A stretch of 64,000 nt of DNA, from positions 1,922,001 to 1,986,000 of the forward strand of contig JADLSH010000193.1 of NCBI GenBank assembly GCA_016169945.1, read 5' to 3'. Within the stretch, counting starts at the first letter, position 1; the number at the start of each line of letters is the position of its first letter. This stretch comes from Trachythela sp. YZ-2020 (lineage: Eukaryota > Cnidaria > Anthozoa > Malacalcyonacea > Clavulariidae). Made by a program: the position numbers and the translations under genes. The notes under the pieces are model-generated. The model ran no database searches. It was not told the DNA's origin and saw only the letters and a program-made list of their open reading frames with translations. Shown here piece after piece: positions 1 through 12,100 of the stretch.

Positions 1-98
1 TAATAGTACTCGTGATGTTTGAAAATGTTGCCAAATTGGACTCGCCCCGGCGGCTCGTCCAATTTTGGCAAAATTTCCAAACATCACTCGTACTATTA
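1..98. repeat. Fold-back inverted repeat at the left edge
   Basis: Two arms of about 41 bases (1-41 and about 57-98) are reverse complements with a handful of mismatches, separated by a short GC-rich centre. This is the shape of a small fold-back element. The left end may continue outside the window, so a target duplication cannot be judged. Confidence 0.6.
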
Positions 99-685
99 AT
101 CCCTAATTGTACGAGCAACATCGCATGATAACCTATACTTAAGGCCTTTGGATGGTATTTTTTGGAATGCGTTAAACTTTTTATAATAATTACAACACTT
201 AACTGCTAAGTCTTCTGTGACAGTAAACAGCAAAATGTTTAGCGTTTCAACATTAAACACTGTAGAATATGGCCTGTTAACACTTAACATTAAATCCCAT
301 CTAGACCCTCAATTAATCTAGAAGGGTCATCTTTTGAAAATTCGCAGAAAGGCGAAACAATTTGTACTATGCTAGACGTATTTGAAGTTCGGCAATCTGA
401 GCCGCATTTAACACCATTTTTCGCTTTCTTGTTTGCGTTGTGTGTTGCAGATATGGAAGATGTTTCGATCTTTATGTTTAGTTATTTATCGCGGTTTCGC
501 GATGTAGAAGTACGCTTATTGCTTGACATTATATTTAAATACTTTCTCTAGAACGGTCATCAATCAAATTTTACAGTTTACCATTATAAAGGTAAAAAAT
601 TAAGGTTTTAAAAAGCTATACGATCAATCGGACCGCTGACCAGCCCCTTCGTCAGAAAAAATAGTCAACTTTCACACGCTACTGT
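99..685. other. Intergenic, no gene seen
   Basis: No convincing coding region. A short motif (TCTAGAA, one base, GGTCATC) occurs near 316 and 545, and its complement lies in the fold-back at 686-913, which suggests fragments of one repeat family. Confidence 0.4.
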
Positions 686-913
686 CACAGAATACTACAC
701 AGAAGGTCATCTCTTATTGCTTTTGCGTAAGCGCTATTCGTCATGATTCGTCACTCAGCAAGTGCCCTAAACAGAAGTAGTCACCCCCCTGGAAACATTC
801 AAAATGGCTATATGTCCAGGGGGGTGACTACTTCTGTTTAGGGCACTTGCCGAGTGACGAATAGCGCTTACGCAAAAACAATCTAGAGATGACCTTCTGT
901 GTAGTATTCTGTG
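686..913. repeat. Large palindromic MITE-like repeat
   Basis: About 107 bases on the left (686-792) pair with about 100 on the right (815-913) around a 20-base centre. The match runs from the GTAGTATTCTGTG end through a long near-identical stretch to the CCCCCCTGG/CCAGGGGGG core. A few indels separate the arms. No coding capacity. The family is not recognised. Confidence 0.7.
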
Positions 914-1060
914 CTACTGTGGACAAACGAAACGGAATAAAGTTCTCATTTTTTTCGGTCACGTACTAGAAAATATGACAGGTAAAAATGGTCTTTCAAA
1001 AAAATTTCATTTACGTTACTGGTTAAGCGGCCAAAACGCTTTGTTTACAATCTTGTCGTC

Positions 1061-1092
1061 CCAGCTCCAGTTTCGAGCCAAACTGGAGCTGG
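1061..1092. repeat. 13-bp perfect hairpin
   Basis: CCAGCTCCAGTTT at 1061-1073 is the exact reverse complement of 1080-1092, with a 6-base loop. A third partial copy of the arm follows at 1091-1103. Confidence 0.6.
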
Positions 1093-1298
1093 CTCCAGTT
1101 TCGCCAATTGCAGACAACAAAATTGCAGACAGAGCCAGACATTAGCTCAGATAAAAAAAATCGCTAAACAACACGCAAATAACTCCTAAATCTCCTAAAA
1201 TTCATTCAAATAAAAGTACTTTAACGCTTACTTTAAAGAATAACGCTCTTTATGTTAAGAAGTTTCAAGATTCATTTTGAAAAACAAGCTACCAAGGC

Positions 1299-1681
1299 CA
1301 GGGCCTTTTTTAAGAAATCATCAGTGGGGGGGGCATCATCGAAAGGGGACGTAACAAGTAGGTGGTGTATTATATGTGTGGGAAGGCGAAGGGGGGTCTG
1401 GGGGTTCTCCCCCAGAACATTTTTATATTCTTGAGTCTCTGTGGCTTGATTTCCTGCGTACGTTTTCAGAGACAATTTTTGATATATCCCATCTAAACGG
1501 GCCAGGTTTTGTTGTGAGAATACAATAACTTTCCTCTAAACTCAGTTTTTTTTCATTTTTGGCTTATATTTTGGACAAAAGGGACCTTCACTGGGGGAGC
1601 CAAAATAGCTTACTGGGGGGGGCGAACATGGGGGATGGGGGGGCTTCGGCCCCTCCAGTACATTAGTTAAAAAAGGCCCTG
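1299..1681. mobile_element. hAT-type MITE with perfect 8-bp target duplication
   Basis: The ends are exact 15-bp inverted repeats (CAGGGCCTTTTTTAA at 1299 and its complement ending at 1681). The element is flanked by ACCAAGGC at 1291-1298 and again at 1682-1689. An 8-bp duplication and CAGGG-type ends are the hallmarks of the hAT superfamily. The interior is G-rich with no transposase, so it is non-autonomous. Confidence 0.88.
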
Positions 1682-1689
1682 ACCAAGGC

Positions 1690-3104
1690 TCAATATCTTC
1701 CTAAACTATTAGACGCCATTTTGGCAAACGTCGAAATGACTATGGTCACTTCAATGCCTAATATCTTGAAAACTGCCAGGGGGTCACCGGGATCATTCCA
1801 GCAGATTTAAAGTTTATACATTTGTCTTCATCATTATACAAAAATTACGGAAATCGAACCATGGAAATTCTAGATACTTTAGTTTGAAAATTGTAAACAG
1901 ACGCGGACTTGAGTGAACACGTCGCGAAGACACGACTATAAACTTCAATCATTAAAACAAACAAAAACACGTTTCATAAGTTCTAAAATATCCACCAAAA
2001 ACTGATCAGGCAAATACGTTTAAACATACAATTCATTGATATTACAAAAGTTTAAAATATTTTAATAAAATGCAAATGAAAAGAAGGGAAACCTCAAAAG
2101 TTGGACATAGTTATTTTTAGAAAGTGCAAAATCGTATTAAAAATTCAGCAGCGAATATCTCGAAGACGATGAGTTGCGCGAATAGGGGGGGGGGGGGTTA
2201 AAACGAAAGATTAGGGTTTAATCTATCACATTATGCGAAAATTAGCGAAATCGAACCATGGAAATTCGATATTTTCTATTTCAAAAGTTAATAGTTGGAA
2301 CAGCCTCGTATTTCCACGTGACGCATAAGTGCCTGCATTAAATATAAAAATATAGTACAATACAAAACGACGTTTACCTTCCAAAATTCTTCGCTTGGGA
2401 GTAGATTAATATTCATTGAACGAGTGTGCATCGAATTTAATTGCAAATTTGAATAACAAAGCGAAATGTTTCCGTATTTATGAGAACCTATGCAAATCTC
2501 ACAGTCCACTTACTTCTTACGAGCGCTGAGAAAATGGCGTCTCCTCATTGGTCGGAAAATATCATGTGACAGCTGTCCAACTTCCTCTGTGTAACTGTGT
2601 TTTAGCGGGAGAGATGTTTTAGTGTGAAAACAATGTATAAGTTGTCTTCGTAATTCGTGCTATTTCTTTTCTATTGGTTCCATTTCTAAGGTTGTGGTTG
2701 ACTCAGGACATCATCTAAAGTCCAGTGATGGTCGATCTGCCACAGCCTTTCAAAGAATCGAAGGGTTAAACAACTTTAAAACGGCAGAGGTCACAGCTTG
2801 GAACAATGGAACCTTTTGGGAATTAGGTTTTAGTAAATAGGAAGTGTTAAACATTTTTCAAAAAATCTAGCATGGCATATTCATAAGATCCGTGCCTAGC
2901 CCTCCCGTTTAGGATGTGTTTGGCTGCGTGATTTCGACCCAGAATTAGTCTTAGTGTAATTTCTAAACATATAAAATGTAGGCGGCTCCATGCCATGTCG
3001 GATTTATTTTATCTTGGTTTTTCCACTTTAAGGAAATACTAGTTTTCCCAATTTCCCTACTAGAATTGGTTTGAATGAAATATGATGAGAACATCAACTG
3101 CAAT
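1690..3104. other. Intergenic, no gene seen
   Basis: No convincing exon. It contains a homopolymeric G run near 2187 and AT-rich sequence. The last few tens of bases begin to resemble the satellite monomer. Confidence 0.4.
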
Positions 3105-6100
3105 TGCCAAAACCTGTAAATGCCCCAACCTGTTTCTTTCATAAAAACAACGACTTTTAGGAGGTAAAAACATTTATTCATGCAATTGGAATTTTTTGAT
3201 CAGAGGCAAAGGAGGGACCAAAGGATTTGAAATCAGGCCCTGTGGTCCCCCCTTTGGTTTTCGAATTTTTTTTTCAAACTTGCTTCAAATGACCCCCAAA
3301 CGGTTTTAAAATAGCCCCAACCTGTTTCTTTCATAAAAACAACGACTTTTAGGAGGTAAAAACATGTATTCGTGCAATTGGAATTTTTTGATCAGAGGCA
3401 AAGGGGGGACCAAAGGATTTGAAATCAGGCCCTGTGGTCCCCCCTTTGGTTTTTGAATTTTTTTTCAAACTTGCCTCAAATGACCCCCAAACGGTTTTAA
3501 AATAGCCCCAACCTGTTTCTTTCATAAAAACAACGACTTTTAGGAGGTAAAAACATGTATTCATGCAATTGGAATTTTTTGATCAGAGGCAAAGGGGGGA
3601 CCAAAGGATTTGAAATCAGGCCCTGTGGTCCCCCCTTTGGTTTTTGAATTTTTTTTCAAACTTGCCTCAAATGACCCCAAACGGTTTTAAAATAGCCCCA
3701 ACCTGTTTCTTTCATAAAAACAACGACTTTTAGGAGGTAAAAACATGTATTCATGCAATTGGAATTTTTTGATCAGAGGCAAAGGGGGGACCAAAGGATT
3801 TGAAATCAGGCCCTGTGGTCCCCCCTTTGGTTTTTGAATTTTTTTTCAAACTTGCCTCAAATGACCCCCAAACGGTTTTAAAATAGCCCCAACCTGTTTC
3901 TTTCATAAAAACAACGACTTTTAGGAGGTAAAAACATGTATTCGTGCAATTGGAATTTTTTGATCAGAGGCAAAGGGGGGACCAAAGGATTTGAAATCAG
4001 GCCCTGTGGTCCCCCCTTTGGTTTTTGAATTTTTTTTCAAACTTGCCTCAAATGACCCCCAAACGGTTTTAAAATAGCCCCAACCTGTTTCTTTCATAAA
4101 AACAACGACTTTTAGGAGGTAAAAACATGTATTCGTGCAATTGGAATTTTTTGATCAGAGGCAAAGGGGGGACCAAAGGATTTGAAATCAGGCCCTGTGG
4201 TCCCCCCTTTGGTTTTAGAATTTTTTTTCAAACTTGCCTCAAATGACCCCAAACGGTTTTAAAATAGCCCCAACCTGTTTCTTTCATAAAAACAACGACT
4301 TTTAGGAGGTAAAAACATGTATTCATGCAATTGGAATTTTTTGATCAGAGGCAAAGGGGGGACCAAAGATTTGAAATCAGGCCCTGTGGTCCCCCCTTTG
4401 GTTTTTGAATTTTTTTTCAAACTTGCCTCAAATGACCCCAAACGGTTTTAAAATAGCCCCAACCTGTTTCTTTCATAAAAACAACGACTTTTAGGAGGTA
4501 AAAACATGTATTCGTGCAATTGGAATTTTTTGATCAGAGGCAAAGGGGGGACCAAAGGATTTGAAATCAGGCCCTGTGGTCCCCCCTTTGGTTTTTGAAT
4601 TTTTTTTCAAACTTGCCTCAAATGACCCCCAAACGGTTTTAAAATAGCCCCAACCTGTTTCTTTCATAAAAACAACGACTTTTAGGAGGTAAAAACATGT
4701 ATTCATGCAATTGGAATTTTTGATCAGAGGCAAAGGGGGGACCAAAGGATTTGAAATCAGGCCCTGTGGTCCCCCCTTTGGTTTTTGAATTTTTTTTTCA
4801 AACTTGCCTCAAATGACCCCCAAACGGTTTTAAAATAGCCCCAACCTGTTTCTTTCATAAAAACAACGACTTTTAGGAGGTAAAAACATGTATTCGTGCA
4901 ATTGGAATTTTTTGATCAGAGGCAAAGGGGGGACCAAAGGATTTGAAATCAGGCCCTGTGGTCCCCCCTTTGGTTTTTGAATTTTTTTTTCAAACTTGCC
5001 TCAAATGACCCCAAACGGTTTTAAAATAGCCCCAACCTGTTTCTTTCATAAAAACAACGACTTTTAGGAGGTAAAAACATGTATTCGTGCAATTGGAATT
5101 TTTTGATCAGAGGCAAAGGGGGGACCAAAGGATTTGAAATCAGGCCCTGTGGTCCCCCCTTTGGTTTTTGAATTTTTTTTCAAACTTGCCTCAAATGACC
5201 CCAAACGGTTTTAAAATAGCCCCAACCTGTTTCTTTCATAAAAACAACGACTTTTAGGAGGTAAAAACATGTATTCATGCAATTGGAATTTTTTGATCAG
5301 AGGCAAAGGGGGGACCAAAGGATTTGAAATCAGGCCCTGTGGTCCCCCCTTTGGTTTTGAAATTTTTTACAAACTTGCCTCAAATGACCCCAAACGGTTT
5401 TAAAATAGCCCCAACCTGTTTCTTTCATAAAAACAACGACTTTTAGGAGGTAAAAACATGTATTCATGCAATTGGAATTTTTGATCAGAGGCAAAGGTGG
5501 GACCAAAGGATTTGAAATCAGGCCCTGTGGTCCCCCCTTTTGTTTTTGAATTTTTTTTCAAACTTGCCTCAAATGACCCCAAACGGTTTTAAAATAGCCC
5601 CAACCTGTTTCTTTCATAAAAACAACGACTTTTAGGAGGTAAAAACATGTATTCATGCAATTGGAATGTTTTGATCAGAGGCAAAGGGGGGACCAAAGGA
5701 TTTGAAATCAGGCCCTGTGGTCCCCCCTTTGGTTTTTGAATTTTTTTTTCAAACTTGCCTCAAATGACCCCAAACGGTTTTAAAATAGCCCCAACCTGTT
5801 TCTTTCATAAAAACAACGACTTTTAGGAGGTAAAAACATGTATTCATGCAATTGGAATTTTTGATCAGAGGCAAAGGGGGGACCAAAGATTTGAAATCAG
5901 GCCCTGTGGTCCCCCTTTGGTTTTGAATTTTTTTTCAAACTTGCCTCAAATGACCCCAAACGGTTTTAAAATAGCCCCAACCTGTTTCTTTCATAAAAAC
6001 AACGACTTTTAGGAGGTAAAAACATGTATTCATGCAATTGGAACTTTTTGATCAGAGGCAAAGGGGGGACCAAAGGATTTGAAATCAGGCCCTGTGGTCC

Positions 6101-9100
6101 CCCCTTTGGTTTTTGAAATTTTTTCAAACTTGCCTCAAATGACCCCAAACGGTTTTAAAATAGCCCCAACCTGTTTCTTTCATAAAAACAACGACTTTTA
6201 GGAGGTAAAAACATGTATTCATGCAATTGGAACTTTTTGATCAGAGGCAAAGGGGGGACCAAAGGATTTGAAATCAGGCCCTGTGGTCCCCCCTTTGGTT
6301 TTTGAAATTTTTTTCAAACTTGCCTCAAATGACCCCCAAACGGTTTTAAAATAGCCCCAACCTGTTTCTTTCATAAAAACAACGACTTTTAGGAGGTAAA
6401 AACATGTATTCATGCAATTGGAATGCAAATGGGGGACCAAAGGATTTGAAATCAGGCCCTGTGGTACCCTTTTCTCAAACTTGCCTCAAATGACCCCCAA
6501 ACGGTTTTAAAATAGCCCCAACCTGTTTCTTTCATAAAAACAACGACTTTTAGGAGGTAAAAACATGTATTCATGCAATTGGAATTTTTTGATCAGAGGC
6601 AAAGGGGGGACCAAAGGATTTGAAATCAGGCCCTGTGGTTTTTCTTCAAACTTGCCTCAAATGACCCCCAAACGGTTTTAAAATAGCCCCAACCTGTTTC
6701 TTTCATAAAAACAACGACTTTTAGGAGGTAAAAACATGTATTCATGCAATTGGAATTTTTTGATCAGAGGCAAAGGGGGGACCAAAGGATTTGAAATCAG
6801 GCCCTGTGGTCCCCCCTTTGGTTTTGAATTTTTTTTCAAACTTGCCTCAAATGACCCCCAAACGGTTTTAAAATAGCCCCAACCTGTTTCTTTCATAAAA
6901 ACAACGACTTTTAGGAGGTAAAAACATGTATTCATGCAATTGGAATTTTTTGATCAGAGGCAAAGGGGGGACCAAAGGATTTGAAATCAGGCCTGTGGTC
7001 CCCCCTTTGGTTTTTGAATTTTTTTTCAAACTTGCCTCAAATGACCCCCAAACGGTTTAAAATAGCCCCAACCTGTTTCTTTCATAAAAACAACGACTTT
7101 TAGGAGGTAAAAACATGTATTCATGCAATTGGAATTTTTTGATCAGAGGCAAAGGGGGGACCAAAGGATTTGAAATCAGGCCCTGTGGTCCCCCCTTTGG
7201 TTTTTGATTTTTTCAAACTTGCCTCAAATGACCCCAAACGGTTTTAAAATAGCCCCAACCTGTTTCTTTCATAAAAACAACGACTTTTAGGAGGTAAAAA
7301 CATGTATTCATGCAATTGGAATTTTTTGATCAGAGGCAAAGGGGGGACCAAAGGATTTGAAATCAGGCCCTGTGGTCCCCCCTTTGGCTTTTGAATCTAT
7401 GTTCAAACTTGCCTCAAATGACCCCAAACGGTTTTAAAATAGCCCCAACCTGTTTCTTTCATAAAAACAACGACTTTTAGGAGGTAAAAACATGTATTCA
7501 TGCAATTGGAATTTTTGATCAGAGGCAAAGGGGACCAAAGGATTTGAAATCAGGCCTGTGGTCCCCCTTTGGTTTTGAATTTTTTCAAACTTGCCTCATA
7601 TGACCCCAAACGGTTTTAAAATAGCCCCAACCTGTTTCTTTCATAAAAACAACGACTTTTAGGAGGTAAAAACATGTATTCATGCAATTGGAATTTTTGA
7701 TCAGAGGCAAAGGGGGGACCAAAGGATTTGAAATCAGGCCCTGTGGTCCCCCCTTTGGTTTTTAATTTTATTTCAAACTTGCCTCAAATGACCCCCAAAC
7801 GGTTTTAAAATAGCCCCAACCTGTTTCTTTCATAAAAACAACGACTTTTAGGAGGTAAAAACATGTATTCATGCAATTGGAATTTTTGATCAGAGGCAAA
7901 GGGGGGACCAAAGGATTTGAAATCAGGCCCAGTGGTCCCCCCTTTGGAATTTGAATTTTTTTTCAAACTTGCCTCAAATGACCCCCAAACGGTTTTAAAA
8001 TAGCCCCAACCTGTTTCTTTCATAAAAACAACGACTTTTAGGAGGTAAAAACATGTATTCATGCAATTGGAATTTTTTGATCAGAGGCAAAGGGGGGACC
8101 AAAGGATTTGAAATCAGGCCCTGTGGTCCCCCCTTTGGTTTTTGAATTTTTTTCAAACTTGCCTCAAATGACCACCAAACGGTTTTAAAATAGCCCCAAC
8201 CTGTTTCTTTCATAAAAACAACGACTTTTAGGAGGTAAAAACATGTATTCATGCAATTGGAATTTTTTTGATCAGAGGCAAAGGGGGGACCAAAGGATTT
8301 GAAATCAGGCCCTGTGGTCCCCCCTTTGGTTTTTGAATTTTTTTTCAAACTTGCCTCAAATGACCCCAAACGGTTTTAAAATAGCCCCAACCTGTTTCTT
8401 TCATAAAAACAACGACTTTTAGGAGGTAAAAACATGTATTCATGCAATTGGAATTTTTTGATCAGAGGCAAAGGGGGGACCAAAGGATTTGAAATCAGGC
8501 CCTGTGGTCCCCCCTTTGGTTTTTAATTTTTCAAACTTGCCTCAAATGACCCCAAACGGTTTTAAAATAGCCCCAACCTGTTTCTTTCATAAAAACAACG
8601 ACTTTTAGGAGGTAAAAACATGTATTCATGCAATTGGAATTTTTTGATCAGAGGCAAAGGGGGGACCAAAGGATTTGAAATCAGGCCCTGTGGTCCCCCC
8701 TTTGGTTTTTAATTTTTTTCAAACTTGCCTCAAATGACCCCAAACGGTTTTAAAATAGCCCCAACCTGTTTCTTTCATAAAAACAACGACTTTTAGGAGG
8801 TAAAAACATGTATTCATGCAATTGGAATTTTTTGATCAGAGGCAAAGGGGGGACCAAAGGATTTGAAATCAGGCCCTGTGGTCCCCCCTTTGGTTTTTTT
8901 TTTAAAACTTGCCTCAAATGACCCCAAACGGTTTTAAAATAGCCCCAACCTGTTTCTTTCATAAAAACAACGACTTTTAGGAGGTAAAAACATGTATTCA
9001 TGCAATTGGAATTTTTGATCAGAGGCAAAGGGGGGACCAAAGGATTTGAAATCAGGCCCTGTGGTCCCCCCTTTGGTTTTTGAATTTTTTTTCAAACTTG

Positions 9101-12100
9101 CCTCAAATGACCCCCAAACGGTTTTAAAATAGCCCCAACCTGTTTCTTTCATAAAAACAACGACTTTTAGGAGGTAAAAACATGTATTCATGCAATTGGA
9201 ATTTTTTGATCAGAGGCAAAGGGGGGACCAAAGGATTTGAAATCAGGCCCTGTGGTCCCCCTTTGGTTTTGAATTTTTTTTCAAACTTGCCTCAAATGAC
9301 CCCCAAACGGTTTTAAAATAGCCCCAACCTGTTTCTTTCATAAAAACAACGACTTTTAGGAGGTAAAAACATGTATTCATGCAATTGGAATTTTTGATCA
9401 GAGGCAAAGGGGGGACCAAAGGATTTGAAATCAGGCCCTGTGGTCCCCCCTTTGGTTTAAATTTTTTTCAAACTTGCCTCAAATGACCCCAAACGGTTTT
9501 AAAATAGCCCCAACCTGTTTCTTTCATAAAAACAACGACTTTTAGGAGGTAAAAACATGTATTCATGCAATTGGAATTTTTTGATCAGAGGCAAAGGGGG
9601 GACCAAAGGATTTGAAATCAGGCCTGTGGTCCCCCTTTGGTTTTAATTTCTTTCAAACTTGCCTCAAATGACCCCCAAACGGTTTTAAAATAGCCCCAAC
9701 CTGTTTCTTTCATAAAAACAACGACTTTTAGGAGGTAAAAACATGTATTCATGCAATTGGAATTTTTTGATCAGAGGCAAAGGGGGGACCAAAGGATTTG
9801 AAATCAGGCCCTGTGGTCCCCCTTTAGTTTTAATTTTTTCAAACTTGCCTCAAATGAACCCCAAACGGTTTTAAAATAGCCCCAACCTGTTTCTTTCATA
9901 AAAACAACGACTTTTAGGAGGTAAAAACATGTATTCATGCAATTGGAATTTTTTGATCAGAGGCAAAGGGGGGACCAAAGGATTTGAAATCAGGCCCTGT
10001 GGTCCCCCCTTTGGTTTTGAATTTCTTTCAAACTTGCCTCAAATGAACCCCAAACGGTTTTAAAATAGCCCCAACCTGTTTCTTTCATAAAAACAACGAC
10101 TTTTAGGAGGTAAAAACATGTATTCATGCAATTGGAATTTTTGATCAGAGGCAAAGGGGACCAAAGGATTTGAAATCAGGCCCTGTGGTCCCCCTTTGGT
10201 TTTTGAATTTTTTTCAAACTTGCCTCAAATGAACCCCAAACGGTTTTAAAATAGCCCCAACCTGTTTCTTTCATAAAAACAACGACTTTTAGGAGGTAAA
10301 AACATGTATTCATGCAATTGGAATTTTTGATCAGAGGCAAAGGGGGGACCAAAGGATTTGAAATCAGGCCCTGTGGTCCCCCCTTTGGTTTTTGAATTTT
10401 TTTTCAAACTTGCCTCAAATGACCCCAAACGGTTTTAAAATAGCCCCAACCTGTTTCTTTCATAAAAACAACGACTTTTAGGAGGTAAAAACATGTATTC
10501 ATGCAATTGGAATTTTTTGATCAGAGGCAAAGGGGGGACCAAAGGATTTGAAATCAGGCCCTGTGGTCCCCCCTTTGGTTTTAATTTTTTTCAAACTTGC
10601 CTCAAATGACCCCCAAACGGTTTTAAAATAGCCCCAACCTGTTTCTTTCATAAAAACAACGACTTTTAGGAGGTAAAAACATGTATTCATGCAATTGGAA
10701 TTTTTTGATCAGAGGCAAAGGGGGGACCAAAGGATTTGAAATCAGGCCCTGTGGTCCCCCTTTGGTTTTGAATTTTTTTTCAAACTTGCCTCAAATGACC
10801 CCCAAACGGTTTTAAAATAGCCCCAACCTGTTTCTTTCATAAAAACAACGACTTTTAGGAGGTAAAAACATGTATTCATGCAATTGGAATTTTTGATCAG
10901 AGGCAAAGGGGACCAAAGGATTTGAAATCAGGCCCTGTGGTCCCCCTTTTTCAAACTTGCCTCAAATGACCCCCAAACGGTTTTAAAATAGCCCCAACCT
11001 GTTTCTTTCATAAAAACAACGACTTTTAGGAGGTAAAACATGTATTCATGCAATTGGAACTTTTTGATCAGAGGCAAAGGGGGGACCAAAGGATTTGAAA
11101 TCAGGCCCTGTGGTACCCCCTTTGGTTTTAATTTTTTCAAACTTGCCTCAAATGACCCCAAACGGTTTTAAAATAGCCCCAACCTGTTTCTTTCATAAAA
11201 ACAACGACTTTTAGGAGGTAAAAACATGTATTCATGCAATTGGAATTTTTATATCAGAGGCAAAGGGGGGACCAAAGGATTTGAAATCAGGCCCTGTGGT
11301 CCCCCTTTGGTTTTTTGAAATTTTTTTTCAAACTTGCCTCAAATGACCCCCAAACGGTTTTAAAATAGCCCCAACCTGTTTCTTTCATAAAAACAACGAC
11401 TTTTAGGAGGTAAAAACATGTATTCATGCAATTGGAATTTTTTGATCAGAGGCAAAGGGGGGACCAAAGGATTTGAAATCAGGCCCTGTGGTCCCCCTTT
11501 GGTTTTTGAAAAATTTTTTCAAACTTGCCTCAAATTACCCCAAACGGTTTTAAAATAGCCCCAACCTGTTTCTTTCATAAAAACAACGACTTTTAGGAGG
11601 TAAAAACATGTATTCATGCAATTGGAATTTTTGATCAGAGGCAAAGGGGACCAAAGGATTTGAAATCAGGCCCTGTGGTCCCCCTTTGGTTTTAATTTTT
11701 TCAAACTTGCCTCAAATGACCCCAAACGGTTTTAAAATAGCCCCAACCTGTTTCTTTCATAAAAACAACGACTTTTAGGAGGTAAAAACATGTATTCATG
11801 CAATTGGAATTTTTGATCCGAGGCAAAGGGGACCAAAGGATTTGAAATCAGGCCCTGTGGTCCCCCTTTGGTTTTTAATTTTTTCAAACTTGCCTCAAAT
11901 GACCCCAAACGGTTTTAAAATAGCCCCAACCTGTTTCTTTCATAAAAACAACGACTTTTAGGAGGTAAAAACATGTATTCATGCAATTGGAATTTTTTGA
12001 TCAGAGGCAAAGGGGGGACCAAAGGATTTGAAATCAGGCCCTGTGGTCCCCTTGTCTCAAACTTGCCTCAAATGACCCCCAAACGGTTTTAAAATAGCCC

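Noticed and set aside
1252..1475. Open frames on both strands at 1.25-1.48 kb
   Set aside because: Mostly inside the hAT-type MITE at 1,299-1,681.
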